Assembly: GCF_003362805.1 (NCBI RefSeq)
Contig: NZ_QNQT01000013.1
Location: 1 to 64,000, forward strand
DNA: 64,000 bases
From: Neobacillus piezotolerans
GTDB lineage: Bacteria; Bacillota; Bacilli; Bacillales; Cytobacillaceae
Reading direction: 5' to 3'
Under the pieces are notes generated by a model. That model worked only from the letters and a program-made list of their open reading frames with translations. It had not been told where the DNA came from and did no database searches. Positions within the stretch are counted from its first letter, which is position 1, and the number at the start of each line of letters is the position of its first letter. The position numbers were made by a program, and so were the translations under genes. Below are positions 28,082-35,822 of the stretch, piece after piece.

Positions 28082-28750
28082 ATGGAAAAACTGAAAGTAT
28101 TAATCGTCGACGTAAATTATATGTTCCTGAAAGGGCTTGAAACAATCCTGAATGAGGAGCCAACCCTGGAACTGGTAGGGGAAGCGCGAACCGGCTGCGA
28201 GGCCTTGTCAATGGCCGTCTCCCTGAAGCCGGATGTAATCCTTATGGATGTAAACATGCCCTCCGAAGACGGAATCGGGATCATGAAACAGCTGGTAGCG
28301 GATTTGCCGGAGAGCAATATCCTTGTTCTGTCCGTGGACAACAATGAAGAAGGTATGATGGAGGCGCTTCGATACGGGGCAAAAGGCTATTTACTGAAAA
28401 GCCTGCTGCCAAATGAACTGCTTGCATTCATCCACATGGCCAGCAGGGGCGAATATGTCATTTCGGGACCAATAGCGAAGGAAATCATCTCTAATATCAC
28501 CAAGTTCCCTAACCCATTAGTTTCGGGGAATTCCGTTCCGAAAAGCAATATGTTAACAAGAAGGGAAAAGGAGATTCTTTCCGAAGTCATAAAAGGAATG
28601 ACAAACCGCCAGATCGCATGCACTCTTTTTATCTCGGAAAATACTGTTAAGAACCATATACGAAATATCATGGAGAAGCTTCATATGAATAACCGCGCCC
28701 AGGTAGCTGCCTTTGCTCTCCAGGAAGGATGGCTGCAGAAAACTGTATAG
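28082..28750 (+). CDS. Orphan NarL/FixJ-type response regulator with altered acidic pocket
   Basis: A 222-aa two-domain regulator. Residues 1-120 are a receiver: phospho-acceptor Asp56 (ILMDVNMP), switch Ser84 and Lys106 are present, but the usual Asp-Asp pair near residue 10 is Asp10-Val11 (VDVNYMF), so one Mg2+ ligand is missing. Residues 158-215 are a LuxR-type helix-turn-helix (LTRREKEILSEVIKGMTNRQIA). No histidine kinase is nearby. Start ATG follows GGGAGG at 12 nt. It may be weakly phosphorylated or work without phosphorylation; target genes could be the cytochrome genes downstream. Confidence 0.88.
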   Translation: MEKLKVLIVDVNYMFLKGLETILNEEPTLELVGEARTGCEALSMAVSLKPDVILMDVNMPSEDGIGIMKQLVADLPESNILVLSVDNNEEGMMEALRYGAKGYLLKSLLPNELLAFIHMASRGEYVISGPIAKEIISNITKFPNPLVSGNSVPKSNMLTRREKEILSEVIKGMTNRQIACTLFISENTVKNHIRNIMEKLHMNNRAQVAAFALQEGWLQKTV

Positions 28751-28863
28751 TATGCAACCCGGGGTGGGAGAGCCACGGTTATTTTTAAAATGTTATGATG
28801 AAAAATTGATAGAAAAGGGCTTTGGCCATGCCGCCTCTTCGGGGCCAAAGAAATGGTGCTGCC

Positions 28864-29523
28864 ATGAAAAAGAAAGTGTTGATTGGTTTCTATATTCTCA
28901 TCGTGCTCATTGGGCTGGCTGTTTTCATGACGGCTAATGGGTTCCAGGGAAAGAATGCCCAAGCTGTCCAGGCGGGTGAAAAGGTCTATAAGCAGCAATG
29001 CGCCATTTGCCATGGGGATAATGGAAAAGGAGAAGGCGCTAATGCAGGGACATCCTTAAACAGCCAAGTATTTTTAAGTTCCGCCAGTGATGACGATCTC
29101 GTCAATTATATAGCAGAGGGAAGGCCGGAAGCGGCCATGCCCGCGTATGGGCCGAGGCTCAGCAAAGAAGAGTTGAAAAATGTGGTTGCCTTTATCCGCG
29201 ACTGGCAAAAAGGAGAAATGAAATTTGATGTCCCGGATCCCATCGCCGGAAATGCCGAAACCGGTGAAAAGATCTACAAAAGGTCCTGTATCCAATGCCA
29301 CGGGGAAGGAGGAGCAGGAAAACCGAAGATGGGGACGGTACTTGCCCATCCTAATTACCTAAAATACTCCACCGATCAACAAATCTGGATCAACACGGCC
29401 TATGGCCGGGAAAATACCAGGATGGCCCCATCGCTAAAAGGGCTTGATGGGGTCCGCCAATTAAGCAAAAAGGATATTTCCGATGTTGTAGCGTATATCC
29501 GTTCCCTTGAAAAAGAAGAATAA
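28864..29523 (+). CDS. Membrane-anchored di-heme c-type cytochrome
   Basis: A 219-aa protein with an uncleaved-looking N-terminal anchor (residues 4-22) and two cytochrome c domains, each with one CxxCH heme site (CAICH at 46-50 and CIQCH at 142-146). Distal Met candidates occur in AAMPAYG and TRMAPS. It would face the outside of the membrane and carry electrons in a respiratory chain. The nearby ccm operon would attach its hemes. ATG 28864 gives the best signal anchor but has a weak ribosome site; ATG 28828, with AAAAGGG upstream, is an alternative start. Confidence 0.88.
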   Translation: MKKKVLIGFYILIVLIGLAVFMTANGFQGKNAQAVQAGEKVYKQQCAICHGDNGKGEGANAGTSLNSQVFLSSASDDDLVNYIAEGRPEAAMPAYGPRLSKEELKNVVAFIRDWQKGEMKFDVPDPIAGNAETGEKIYKRSCIQCHGEGGAGKPKMGTVLAHPNYLKYSTDQQIWINTAYGRENTRMAPSLKGLDGVRQLSKKDISDVVAYIRSLEKEE

Positions 29524-29558
29524 AAGAAACCCCTGCCGATTTCGCCGGGGTTTCTTTT
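29522..29558. terminator. Bidirectional terminator between cytochrome and rhodanese genes
   Basis: AAAAGAAACCCC and GGGGTTTCTTTT form a 12-bp stem with A- and T-tracts, serving two convergent genes. Confidence 0.92.
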
Positions 29559-29922
29559 ACTGATCAATTTCTCCTGTCCAGGCGTTCATACCGCCCTCCA
29601 TATTGATAACCTTGAACCCCTTTGAAGCCAGAAGATCGCTTGCTTGTTGGGAACGGTTTCCGCTTCTGCAAACAATAAGATAGACTTCCTCTTTGTCCAG
29701 ATTTTCCGCCAGGCCGTCGAGGACCTGCAGGGGAATAAGTTCGGCACCTGGAATATGGCCGCCATTGTATTCATCCGGGGTTCTGACATCAAGAATTTTT
29801 ACCTCATTTTTAGTAACCAGCTTCAATGCTTCATCCACTGAAACCGTTTCATACTTCGCAGCGCCACATCCCGCCAGAAGAATTGCAATAAAAAGGAACA
29901 AAAACTTCTTCAAATTACTCAC
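29557..29922 (-). CDS. Rhodanese-domain lipoprotein
   Basis: A 121-aa exported lipoprotein: signal peptide ending in the lipobox LAGC (lipidated Cys19), then a rhodanese domain with active-site loop VCRSGNRS (Cys85) and the substrate-fold DVRTPDEYNGGHIPGA. It would handle sulfane sulfur or a thiol on the outer membrane face. It converges on the cytochrome gene and is divergent from the ccm operon; a role in thiol chemistry of cytochrome maturation is possible but unproven. Confidence 0.88.
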   Translation of the reverse strand: MSNLKKFLFLFIAILLAGCGAAKYETVSVDEALKLVTKNEVKILDVRTPDEYNGGHIPGAELIPLQVLDGLAENLDKEEVYLIVCRSGNRSQQASDLLASKGFKVINMEGGMNAWTGEIDQ

Positions 29923-30400
29923 GCCCTCCTAAGTTGATTATAAGCCAGAAATAAGAACTGGTACATTGGATACCGCGGAAGAAAAAACTTGTTTCGCTCA
30001 TGTTTAACAAAAAAGTCAAAAACATGATTACCGGTAAAAAACAATAGGCTTTATAGTTATCTTAGAACCGAAGAATATGGAAATTTTTTTGCCCTGGGTA
30101 CCTGGAAATCTATTTTCTGTATTCATAACAATACGATTGTTAAGAATTTCACAAATAGTTAATAAAGCAATATTTGGTGGAAAATAGCGTCCATTATACA
30201 GCTGCTTGGGTAAGGGGTTATTTGTGAACAAATTATGTTGTTTTTTTGTCCAAACCGCAACGTTTTCCCCCCTTTAACAAAATGTTCAAGAGTGCCTCAA
30301 CAATTGGGTTACTGCGTCGATTATATTTATTCCAAAGAGGACTATAGTGAAAAATAGTACGTTCTAGTCATATGTTTTTCACTTGCCGAGGAGGACTACT
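29923..30400 (+). promoter_or_regulatory. Control region upstream of the ccm operon
   Basis: A 478-nt AT-rich stretch without a supported gene. It holds ATTTGTGAACAAAT (30220-30233, a perfect palindrome) and TTCACAAAT (30148-30156, the complement of ATTTGTGAA), both like the ResD site TTTGTGAAT. Nearer the gene, GTGAAAAA (30347-30354) and TTTTTCAC (30375-30382) make an inverted repeat. AGGAGG at 30389 precedes the first operon ATG. Regulation by ResD is an inference. Confidence 0.45.
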
Positions 30401-31447
30401 ATGCTGAAAAAAATGATTGCTTTTTTACTGATTGCTTCGTCCGGTATCTATATTGCCGATTCCGGCGTAAAAGCGGAAGGAAATTTTTCTCCAGAGCAAT
30501 TTCCATACAAGGAAATGCAGATCCAGGTAATGCCTGAATTCGATTATCCAGAAAATTGGCCAAAAGAAGAACCGTCCCTATTGGTGGGACAGTACGGAAC
30601 AATTACGAATAAAACCGGCCAGGATTTCAGCGGAAAGGTTGAAGTACCCGTACCGGCCAAGGAGAAAAATTTCCAGGTTTACCTCGTTGCGGAATTTCCA
30701 AGCGATGATAAACCGGAAGTCCAGCGGCCATACGAAGTTGATAAAGAAAAAGGCGTTATCTCCTTTACCCCGCAAAACCCGATAAAGAAAGATGCTGTTT
30801 ATAAGTTTGTTGTCGAATATTATTCCAATCCCATTGAAGTGGGGGATATGAAAAGCTTTACCTATGAATATACGGCTCCGGCAAGCATTGAAGCACTCGA
30901 TGTCATAGTATACGCACCTTTGAAATCAACCGATATCACACTCGAGCCAAAGCCCGCCAGCACGCAAAAAAGCGATTACGGGGAACAGATCGCCTTTTAT
31001 CAAGTAAAGGCAGCCGAAAAAGGAAGTTCTTATAAATACAACGTATCCTACAAAAAAGAAGGCAACGCTTCAACTCTCTCAATGATTAATAAAAACAAGG
31101 CGCCGAATGACGAAAACCATAATGGCACAACAGCAACTGACCAGGTCACGGCAAACAGCGGAGGGAACGGCGGGGACAATAACCGGCCAATCATCGGGGC
31201 AGCCGGGGGAGTCATCATCGGCGCATCCATCATCATTGCCGGAATGTTTGTGTTCTTTGGGTTAAGAAACAAGAAAGAAAACAAGAAAAATACGGCTCAG
31301 AACAAGAAGGAAAAAGGCGGGAAGGCGCCGCAAAAACAAAAGATGAAACCATCAAACGACGAAGAAATCAAGGAACTCCGAAAAAAGCTATTAAATGGGA
31401 AAATAGACCAGGAAACGTACAATGAACAAGTAAAAAAATTAATTTAA
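30401..31447 (+). CDS. Exported, membrane-anchored accessory protein at the head of the ccm operon
   Basis: A 348-aa protein I do not recognise by name. It has a signal peptide (residues 1-25, ending near VKA|EG), an extracytoplasmic region of beta-strand character (about 26-235), a Gly/Asn-rich linker, one membrane helix (about 265-288) and a Lys-rich cytoplasmic tail. The tail ends in a helical hairpin (EEIKELRKKLLNGKIDQETYNEQ) like SHOCT/CcmI-type C-termini. GAGGAGG precedes the ATG at 30401. It is 13 nt upstream of ccmE. Its plan (export, beta domain, helix, hairpin) is shared with the protein at 34810. Confidence 0.8.
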   Translation: MLKKMIAFLLIASSGIYIADSGVKAEGNFSPEQFPYKEMQIQVMPEFDYPENWPKEEPSLLVGQYGTITNKTGQDFSGKVEVPVPAKEKNFQVYLVAEFPSDDKPEVQRPYEVDKEKGVISFTPQNPIKKDAVYKFVVEYYSNPIEVGDMKSFTYEYTAPASIEALDVIVYAPLKSTDITLEPKPASTQKSDYGEQIAFYQVKAAEKGSSYKYNVSYKKEGNASTLSMINKNKAPNDENHNGTTATDQVTANSGGNGGDNNRPIIGAAGGVIIGASIIIAGMFVFFGLRNKKENKKNTAQNKKEKGGKAPQKQKMKPSNDEEIKELRKKLLNGKIDQETYNEQVKKLI

Positions 31448-31460
31448 GGGGGAGAAGGTA

Positions 31461-31916
31461 ATGAAAAAAAATACGATCGTTATGCTTGGCGGGTTTATTA
31501 TCGCGGGGGCAATTGTCTTTCTCTTAATGGCCGCGACTCCCGGATCGAGCGGAGTGGAACTTACCTTAAAAGATTTGCTCGCCAGCCAGGAACAGCATAA
31601 AGATGACTTTGTCACTGTGGAAGGATTGCTCATCGAAGACTCAATCAAATGGAACGCCGATAAAATTGAACTTAAATTCGATGTGAAAGACAACGAAGGC
31701 AATGTCATGCATGTGGTCCACAATGGGGTAAGGCCAGACAATTTTTCGGAAGGGGTCATTACAATCCTCCAGGGAGCTCCGACCGGAAAAAACACATTTG
31801 TCGCGGAAACCGTAAAGACCAGGTGCCCATCGAAGTATGAAGGCGAAGATATGAAGAACTATGACCCTGAAAAACATAAGGATAAGTTAAATAAAAAGCC
31901 TTCCAGCGAAGAGTAG
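31461..31916 (+). CDS. ccmE: CcmE-like heme chaperone with Cys-x3-Tyr heme site
   Basis: A 151-aa membrane-anchored OB-fold protein: one N-terminal helix (residues 6-24), then a CcmE-type beta barrel (VTVEGLL...GNVMHVVHNGVRPDNFSEG). In the classic protein a His in a HxxxY motif binds heme covalently; here the equivalent is TRCPSKY, with Cys122 and Tyr126. This is the C-type CcmE described from archaea and some sulfate reducers. It would hold heme outside the membrane for transfer to CcmF. Ribosome site GGGGGAGAAGG. Confidence 0.87.
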   Translation: MKKNTIVMLGGFIIAGAIVFLLMAATPGSSGVELTLKDLLASQEQHKDDFVTVEGLLIEDSIKWNADKIELKFDVKDNEGNVMHVVHNGVRPDNFSEGVITILQGAPTGKNTFVAETVKTRCPSKYEGEDMKNYDPEKHKDKLNKKPSSEE

Positions 31917-31944
31917 AGGCCAAAACTAAAGAAGGTGGAGACAA

Positions 31945-33927
31945 ATGTATTTATTCGCGAATGCAACAATCTATATTGGCCTTGCCCTTGCCGTGTATGG
32001 CTTGCTTGTGACAACTTACGGGATTGCCGTTAAGAGGCAAAAGCTGATAAACAGCGGAAAAGGGGCGGTGCTCGGATTATTCATCAGCGCCTCGCTGGCC
32101 ATGCTTTCATTATTCTATTTGTTAGGAACATCACAGTTCCAATATCAATATGTCAACGATTATACAAGCAGCGAGCTTCCGATTATTTATAAGCTTACCG
32201 CCCTTTGGGCTGGAAATGCCGGGTCGCTCCTCCTTTGGACGTTCTTTCTGACACTTTATATTGTAATGATCGTATTCTCCCGGAAAATGAAAGGGAATCC
32301 CATGATTCCCTATATCATGTCAATCTTGCTTGGGAACGCTGTTTTCTTCTTCCTGATTCTCGGGTTTGTCGCAAAGCCATTTGCGATTTTGCCAGATGTG
32401 CCGCTCGAAGGAAAAGGCTTGAATCCAATGCTCCAGAATCCGGGAATGATTATTCATCCTCTTACGCTTTATCTGGGCTATGTAGGTCTGGCGGTACCGT
32501 TCGCATTCGCGATGGCCGCGTTGATTCTAAAAAATATGGACGATTTTTGGATCAAGATGACAAGAAGATGGACCATCATTGCATGGCTGTTTTTAAGCCT
32601 CGGGAATATTTTCGGCGGCCAATGGGCTTATGTGGAGCTTGGTTGGGGCGGATACTGGGCATGGGATCCCGTTGAGAATGCTTCCTTCATGCCATGGCTG
32701 ACAGCAACGGCCTTCCTGCATTCGGTCATGATCCAGGAACGCAAGAACATGTTGAAGGTATGGAATATTAGCTTAATCATAATCTCTTATGCTCTCACTC
32801 TCTTTGGAACCTTCCTTGTACGAAGCGGTGTCCTTACATCCGTCCATGCATTCGCAAACTCAAATCTGGGTTTATACTTCCTGATTTTCATGGGAGTGGC
32901 CGTCATTGGCGCGATGTATGTCCTGATGAGCCGCTACAATCTGATCAAGCGGAGCGCAGGAGAGTTCAACTCTTTCGTTTCAAAGGAAAGCTCTTTCTTA
33001 ATCAATAACCTATTGCTTGTCGGATCCGCATTCGCTGTATTCTGGGGAACCATCTTCCCGCTCGTATCTGAAGCGGTAAGGGGAACAAAAGTAACAGTCG
33101 GCATACCATTTTTTAACGCGGTCCAGGCGCCCATCCTTCTGTCCATGATGTTTGTCATGGCTGTCTGTCCGCTTCTTGCATGGCAAAGATCATCATTGAA
33201 AAACCTGAAGAAAAACTTCCTGATACCCGCCATCCTCGCTGTGGCCGCGATGGCGCTGATGGTTGTCCTCGGCATCCAAAAGGCATGGGCCGTCATCGGC
33301 TATGGGGTCATTATCCTACTTTTGATAACACACTATCTTGAATTTTACAGAGGCGTAAAAGCAAGAAGGAAAATGACGAATGAAAACGTGCCTGTCGCGC
33401 TTTACAGGCTAATGACAAAAAACCGGCGCCGCTATGGCGGGTATATCGTGCATTTGGGAATCGCCTTCATTGCGCTTGGAATCATCGGGTCACAGAACTA
33501 TGACCATGAAACAATGAAAACAATTCCGATTGGCCAGTCGATAGAAATAGACGATTATAGGATCAATTATGACAAACTTGATCAAAAATCCGAAGGCATC
33601 AATGATATTGTGTATGCCGACCTGACGATATTCAAAAATGGGAAACGCCTAGGAAGCTATGAGGTGGAAAAAGTATTCTACGGAAACTGGGATCAGCCGT
33701 CCTCGGAAGTAGCCCTTATTTCAAGCGCCAAGGAAGACCTTTATATCATTCTCAGCGCGTGGGAAGATGACGGAAGGGCAACCTTCATAGTAAAGGTCAT
33801 CCCAATGATGACTTGGATGTGGTTCGGTTCATTCCTTATTGTGGCTGGTTCGATATTCGCAGTCTGGAATGGCAGATTCCAGGGCACAACTCCAAGGTAT
33901 ACGGGCGCTTCAAGGGAGGTTGCTTAA
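31945..33927 (+). CDS. ccmF: CcmF-like cytochrome c heme lyase
   Basis: A 660-aa polytopic heme-handling protein of the CcmF/CcmC/CcsA superfamily. The tryptophan-rich WWD signature is WGGYWAWDPVENASFMPW (residues 234-251); candidate heme-ligand histidines occur in HPLTLYLGYV (171), SVHAF and IVHLGIAF. A large extracytoplasmic loop near the C-terminus (about 520-625) follows, as in CcmF. It should receive heme from CcmE and attach it to apocytochrome. RBS GAAGGTGGAG precedes the ATG. Confidence 0.93.
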   Translation: MYLFANATIYIGLALAVYGLLVTTYGIAVKRQKLINSGKGAVLGLFISASLAMLSLFYLLGTSQFQYQYVNDYTSSELPIIYKLTALWAGNAGSLLLWTFFLTLYIVMIVFSRKMKGNPMIPYIMSILLGNAVFFFLILGFVAKPFAILPDVPLEGKGLNPMLQNPGMIIHPLTLYLGYVGLAVPFAFAMAALILKNMDDFWIKMTRRWTIIAWLFLSLGNIFGGQWAYVELGWGGYWAWDPVENASFMPWLTATAFLHSVMIQERKNMLKVWNISLIIISYALTLFGTFLVRSGVLTSVHAFANSNLGLYFLIFMGVAVIGAMYVLMSRYNLIKRSAGEFNSFVSKESSFLINNLLLVGSAFAVFWGTIFPLVSEAVRGTKVTVGIPFFNAVQAPILLSMMFVMAVCPLLAWQRSSLKNLKKNFLIPAILAVAAMALMVVLGIQKAWAVIGYGVIILLLITHYLEFYRGVKARRKMTNENVPVALYRLMTKNRRRYGGYIVHLGIAFIALGIIGSQNYDHETMKTIPIGQSIEIDDYRINYDKLDQKSEGINDIVYADLTIFKNGKRLGSYEVEKVFYGNWDQPSSEVALISSAKEDLYIILSAWEDDGRATFIVKVIPMMTWMWFGSFLIVAGSIFAVWNGRFQGTTPRYTGASREVA

Positions 33928-33928
33928 T

Positions 33929-34432
33929 ATGCGAAAGAAACTATATTCAGCTATCCTGCTGGCCGTGATCCTTGTCCAGGCAGCAGCGTTCCCGGCTTTT
34001 GCAAAGGAATTTGATTACAAATCGAAGGAATTCAAGGCTGTCGCATCACAATTTTCCTGTACTTGCGGGTGCGGCCAGGACCATTATGAATGCGACCCGA
34101 ATACGTGCAACCTGACTGTTGAGTTCAAAAAAGACCTTGTTGATATGATGAACAAGGGCATGGATAAAGATGAAATCCGCGCTTACTATATTGGCATTTA
34201 CGGAGAAGAAATCCTGACAGCTCCGGAAAAAGAAGGCTTCAGCCTGACAGCATGGGTCCTACCATTTGTCGCACTTGGGGGAGCGGGCACAGCACTGGTT
34301 TTTGTTATCCGGAAGTGGGTCAGAAAGAAAGGCCAGGCAAACGGACAAATTGAAGAAGAGACTGGGCGGGACGAAGTGGAAAGTGAAATTCTTTCATCAA
34401 TCATTGATGAGGAACGAAAAAAGTATCTTTAG
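33929..34432 (+). CDS. ccmH: CcmH-like thiol protein with CxCxC cluster
   Basis: A 167-aa CcmH/CycL-family protein: signal peptide (1-25), a helical thiol domain, then a membrane helix near 110-130 (ends the family signature YYIGIYGEEILTAP..AWVLPF). Instead of the canonical LRCxxCQ it carries cysteines 44, 46, 48, 55 and 60 (SCTCGCG, then YECDPNTC). It would reduce apocytochrome CxxCH thiols before heme attachment. The start lies 1 nt after ccmF and is preceded by GGGAGG. The extra cysteines may make a disulfide relay or bind metal. Confidence 0.88.
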   Translation: MRKKLYSAILLAVILVQAAAFPAFAKEFDYKSKEFKAVASQFSCTCGCGQDHYECDPNTCNLTVEFKKDLVDMMNKGMDKDEIRAYYIGIYGEEILTAPEKEGFSLTAWVLPFVALGGAGTALVFVIRKWVRKKGQANGQIEEETGRDEVESEILSSIIDEERKKYL

Positions 34433-34444
34433 GATGTGAACAGA

Positions 34445-34813
34445 ATGGAAGGCATTTCAATCATTTCAATGCTCCTGACCGCAGTGTTTGCGCTTGGCTG
34501 CCTCTACCTGGTGCTGATGCCGCTTTTCAAGGAAGAATCATTCCTTGACCATACAAGGAAAAGCCAGTCCAACGGTGCAACAAAAGAAGCATTGCTTACA
34601 ACATTGAATGAAATAGAGTTTGAATTCAAAATGGATAAACTTTCTGAAAGCGACTACCGCCAGTTAAAAAGGCAATACGAGAGCCAGGTGGCGAAGCTTA
34701 TGCGTGAGGAAGAAACTCCCTCTCAAAAAGCAATTGATAGTGACCTAATGGCTGAAGTGGAACGGGAAATCGAAGCTTCCATGCAGAAAAGGAAAAAGGG
34801 GGATGGAAAGTGA
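34445..34813 (+). CDS. CcmI-like N-terminal-domain protein
   Basis: A 122-aa protein with one membrane helix (residues 5-25) and a charged coiled-coil region. The stretch LNEIEFEFKMDKLSESDYRQLKRQYE resembles the membrane-proximal hairpin of CcmI (CycH). The TPR part of CcmI that chaperones apocytochrome is absent, so it is a minimal version. ATG at 34445 follows AGGATG; a GTG at 34436 is an alternative. Overlaps the next gene by 4 nt (GTGA). Confidence 0.7.
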   Translation: MEGISIISMLLTAVFALGCLYLVLMPLFKEESFLDHTRKSQSNGATKEALLTTLNEIEFEFKMDKLSESDYRQLKRQYESQVAKLMREEETPSQKAIDSDLMAEVEREIEASMQKRKKGDGK

Positions 34814-35799
34814 TTAAGAAAATCACGTTATTCCTCCTCGGCCTCCTGATGCTTGCGCCCGTTGGAGCCAGCGCCGCCGCCGAATCAAAAATCATGATTG
34901 ATATGCACTACCTGGTCGTAAGCCCGGCGGAGGATGGGTCGACGAATATGATGAACATGGTGAATTACACCAATACGGATCCTTCGGAATATAAGGGTGA
35001 CGGGAAAAGCGGCGCGGTACTTACCGTGACATTGCCGGAAGGCAGCACGAGCCTTAATTTTCTTGATGGAAAAATCGCCATGGAACAAACAGAAAAGGGT
35101 TTTATTACAACTGACCCAATACCGGGAGGCCAGACAATCGTCCTTCCATACAGCTACCGGATGCCGGCGGGCAAAGAAATTAATCTTACCTTTGACTACC
35201 CGGCCCAAATCATGCAGGTGCTTGTACCGGAAGGGATGGGCAGCATTGAATTCAAGGGCGCCGAAGCAACCAATCAGGGATTGTTCAATTTTGAAGATCA
35301 GAAGTATGTAGGGTACAGTGTAGAATCCATACCTGCAAACGAGCCAGTCATAATGATTTACAACAAGGACATTCAGCCAAAGGTGGACGAAGCAAACCAG
35401 GCAGGAGCGGATAAGGGAAAAGAAAACGTAGTAACGAAGCAATCACCCGCGTTTCACAATCCCGGCCATTTGCGGATGTGGTATCAATCGCCTTTAAAAA
35501 GCTTCAACCCACATGTTTTAATGATCGTCCTAGCTGCCATCCTAATCGCTGGAATCTCCTATTTTTCCTATTTCCGCCTCAAGAACCGGGCGGAGGCAGA
35601 AAGGCTGGAAAATGACGCGGATGAGAAAGCCTTTAAGCTACTCATGGCTAAGCAAAATACGATAATGGACAAAATCCTTGAATTGGAGGATACCTATGGG
35701 AATGGGCTCCTCACCGAAGAGGAATACAATGCCAAAATCGATGCCTACAAACAGCATCTTGTAAAAGTGAAGCTGGGACTAAGAAGGTTCGTAGAGTAA
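34810..35799 (+). CDS. Exported, membrane-anchored accessory protein within the ccm operon
   Basis: A 329-aa protein without a recognised family. Signal peptide (1-22, ending GASA|AA), an extracytoplasmic beta-rich domain (about 25-200), a membrane helix (about 236-257) and a cytoplasmic tail ending in a hairpin (ILELEDTYGNGLLTEEEYNAK). Same plan as the 348-aa protein that starts the operon. A GTG start overlaps the preceding stop. Placement between the ccmI-like gene and ccmA suggests a role in apocytochrome or heme delivery; this is inference. Confidence 0.8.
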   Translation: MIKKITLFLLGLLMLAPVGASAAAESKIMIDMHYLVVSPAEDGSTNMMNMVNYTNTDPSEYKGDGKSGAVLTVTLPEGSTSLNFLDGKIAMEQTEKGFITTDPIPGGQTIVLPYSYRMPAGKEINLTFDYPAQIMQVLVPEGMGSIEFKGAEATNQGLFNFEDQKYVGYSVESIPANEPVIMIYNKDIQPKVDEANQAGADKGKENVVTKQSPAFHNPGHLRMWYQSPLKSFNPHVLMIVLAAILIAGISYFSYFRLKNRAEAERLENDADEKAFKLLMAKQNTIMDKILELEDTYGNGLLTEEEYNAKIDAYKQHLVKVKLGLRRFVE

Positions 35800-35822
35800 C
35801 AGCCGAGCGGGAGGGTCTCTGT

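Noticed and set aside
30028-30231. 67-aa minus-strand frame upstream of the ccm operon
   Set aside because: No ribosome site, low-complexity AT-rich composition, and it overlaps likely regulatory sites.
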